Of a DNA stretch of 43,911 bases, positions 43,783 to 43,911 are shown in pieces (the first letter of the stretch is position 1; each line of letters begins with the position of its first letter). Under the pieces are notes generated by a model that made no database searches, was not told where the DNA came from, and was given only the letters and a program-made list of their open reading frames with translations. Source of the stretch: JAUZPB01 sp037140715 (GTDB lineage: Bacteria; Bacteroidota; Ignavibacteria; Ignavibacteriales; SURF-24); contig JBAXDX010000014.1 in NCBI GenBank assembly GCA_037140715.1, positions 1 to 43,911 of the forward strand, read 5' to 3'. The position numbers were made by a program, and so were the translations under genes.

Positions 43783-43911
43783 ATGAACAGGACGGAATTA
43801 CTTGAAGAACGGTTTCGCATAATCCATGAGATATCACAACCGGGAGAAATGCAAAGCGGTTATGTCTGCAATATAATTTTATTACTGTATATATTTTTAT
43901 GTTTATTTCTT
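43783..43911 (+). CDS. Partial ORF running off the window
   Basis: GGGAGG (43772-43777) precedes an ATG at 43783, and the frame stays open to the last base (43 codons). It starts MNRTELLEERFRIIHEISQP and then turns hydrophobic (N-I-I-L-L-L-Y-I-F-L). The start M-N-R-T-E-L-L-E-E recalls the openings of some transposases, which would suit the insertion-rich setting, but too little is present to identify it. It could equally be a short chance frame. Confidence 0.3.
   Translation, partial: MNRTELLEERFRIIHEISQPGEMQSGYVCNIILLLYIFLCLFL

Overview
The window reads as chromosomal DNA of a Bacteroidota/Chlorobi-group bacterium, most likely of the Ignavibacteria. Reasons: a secreted protein ends in a type-A T9SS sorting domain with the FNLAQNYPNPFNPSTKI motif; a DUF3467 protein and a Bacteroidota-type propeller/Y_Y_Y receptor are present; several promoters match the Bacteroidota form (TTTG or TTG, about 20 nt, TAnnTTTG); and Shine-Dalgarno sequences are patchy. 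This placement is inferred from protein motifs, not from a marker gene.

Layout. 1-947 is gene-free with decayed repeats. 948-7987 is a packed plus-strand run: greA, ribD, ribE, tilS, hpt, ftsH and a dolichol-kinase-like membrane protein, mostly touching or overlapping. A 21-bp tandem array (8021-8188) separates it from a convergent glnE. 11937-15024 holds three exported proteins, two LPP20-like and one with a transglutaminase-like triad. A large CHASE/PAS histidine kinase faces them. 19059-21749 is tgt-yajC-ribBA, closed by a clear terminator; then come an agmatinase-family gene and an NfeD-type membrane protease. tRNA-Arg(ACG) and an orphan beta-class DNA methyltransferase follow on the minus strand, then dut and dnaE on the plus strand.

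The last third is more accessory. It has adenosine deaminase with a small unknown partner, a 41-bp hairpin tandem array (31429-31620), a TPR lipoprotein, DUF3467, and a receptor that joins a sensory propeller to an adenylate cyclase domain. A minus-strand lipoprotein/outer-membrane-barrel pair and a T9SS cargo protein follow. The right edge is an insertion hot spot: a 133-bp MITE-like element with perfect 17-bp inverted ends and a target duplication, a third copy of the same end, and a dead ISNCY-like transposase with two stop codons and one frameshift.

How the parts connect. Riboflavin synthesis is split between ribD-ribE and ribBA, with no FMN riboswitch visible at either place. Housekeeping genes dominate the left two thirds. 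No CRISPR array, restriction enzyme, toxin-antitoxin pair, prophage or biosynthetic cluster is visible. The best candidates for something less described are the two structured tandem arrays, the exported LPP20/transglutaminase operon, the propeller-cyclase receptor with a palindrome over its promoter, and the dispersed ATCATGGTTCTGA repeat family.
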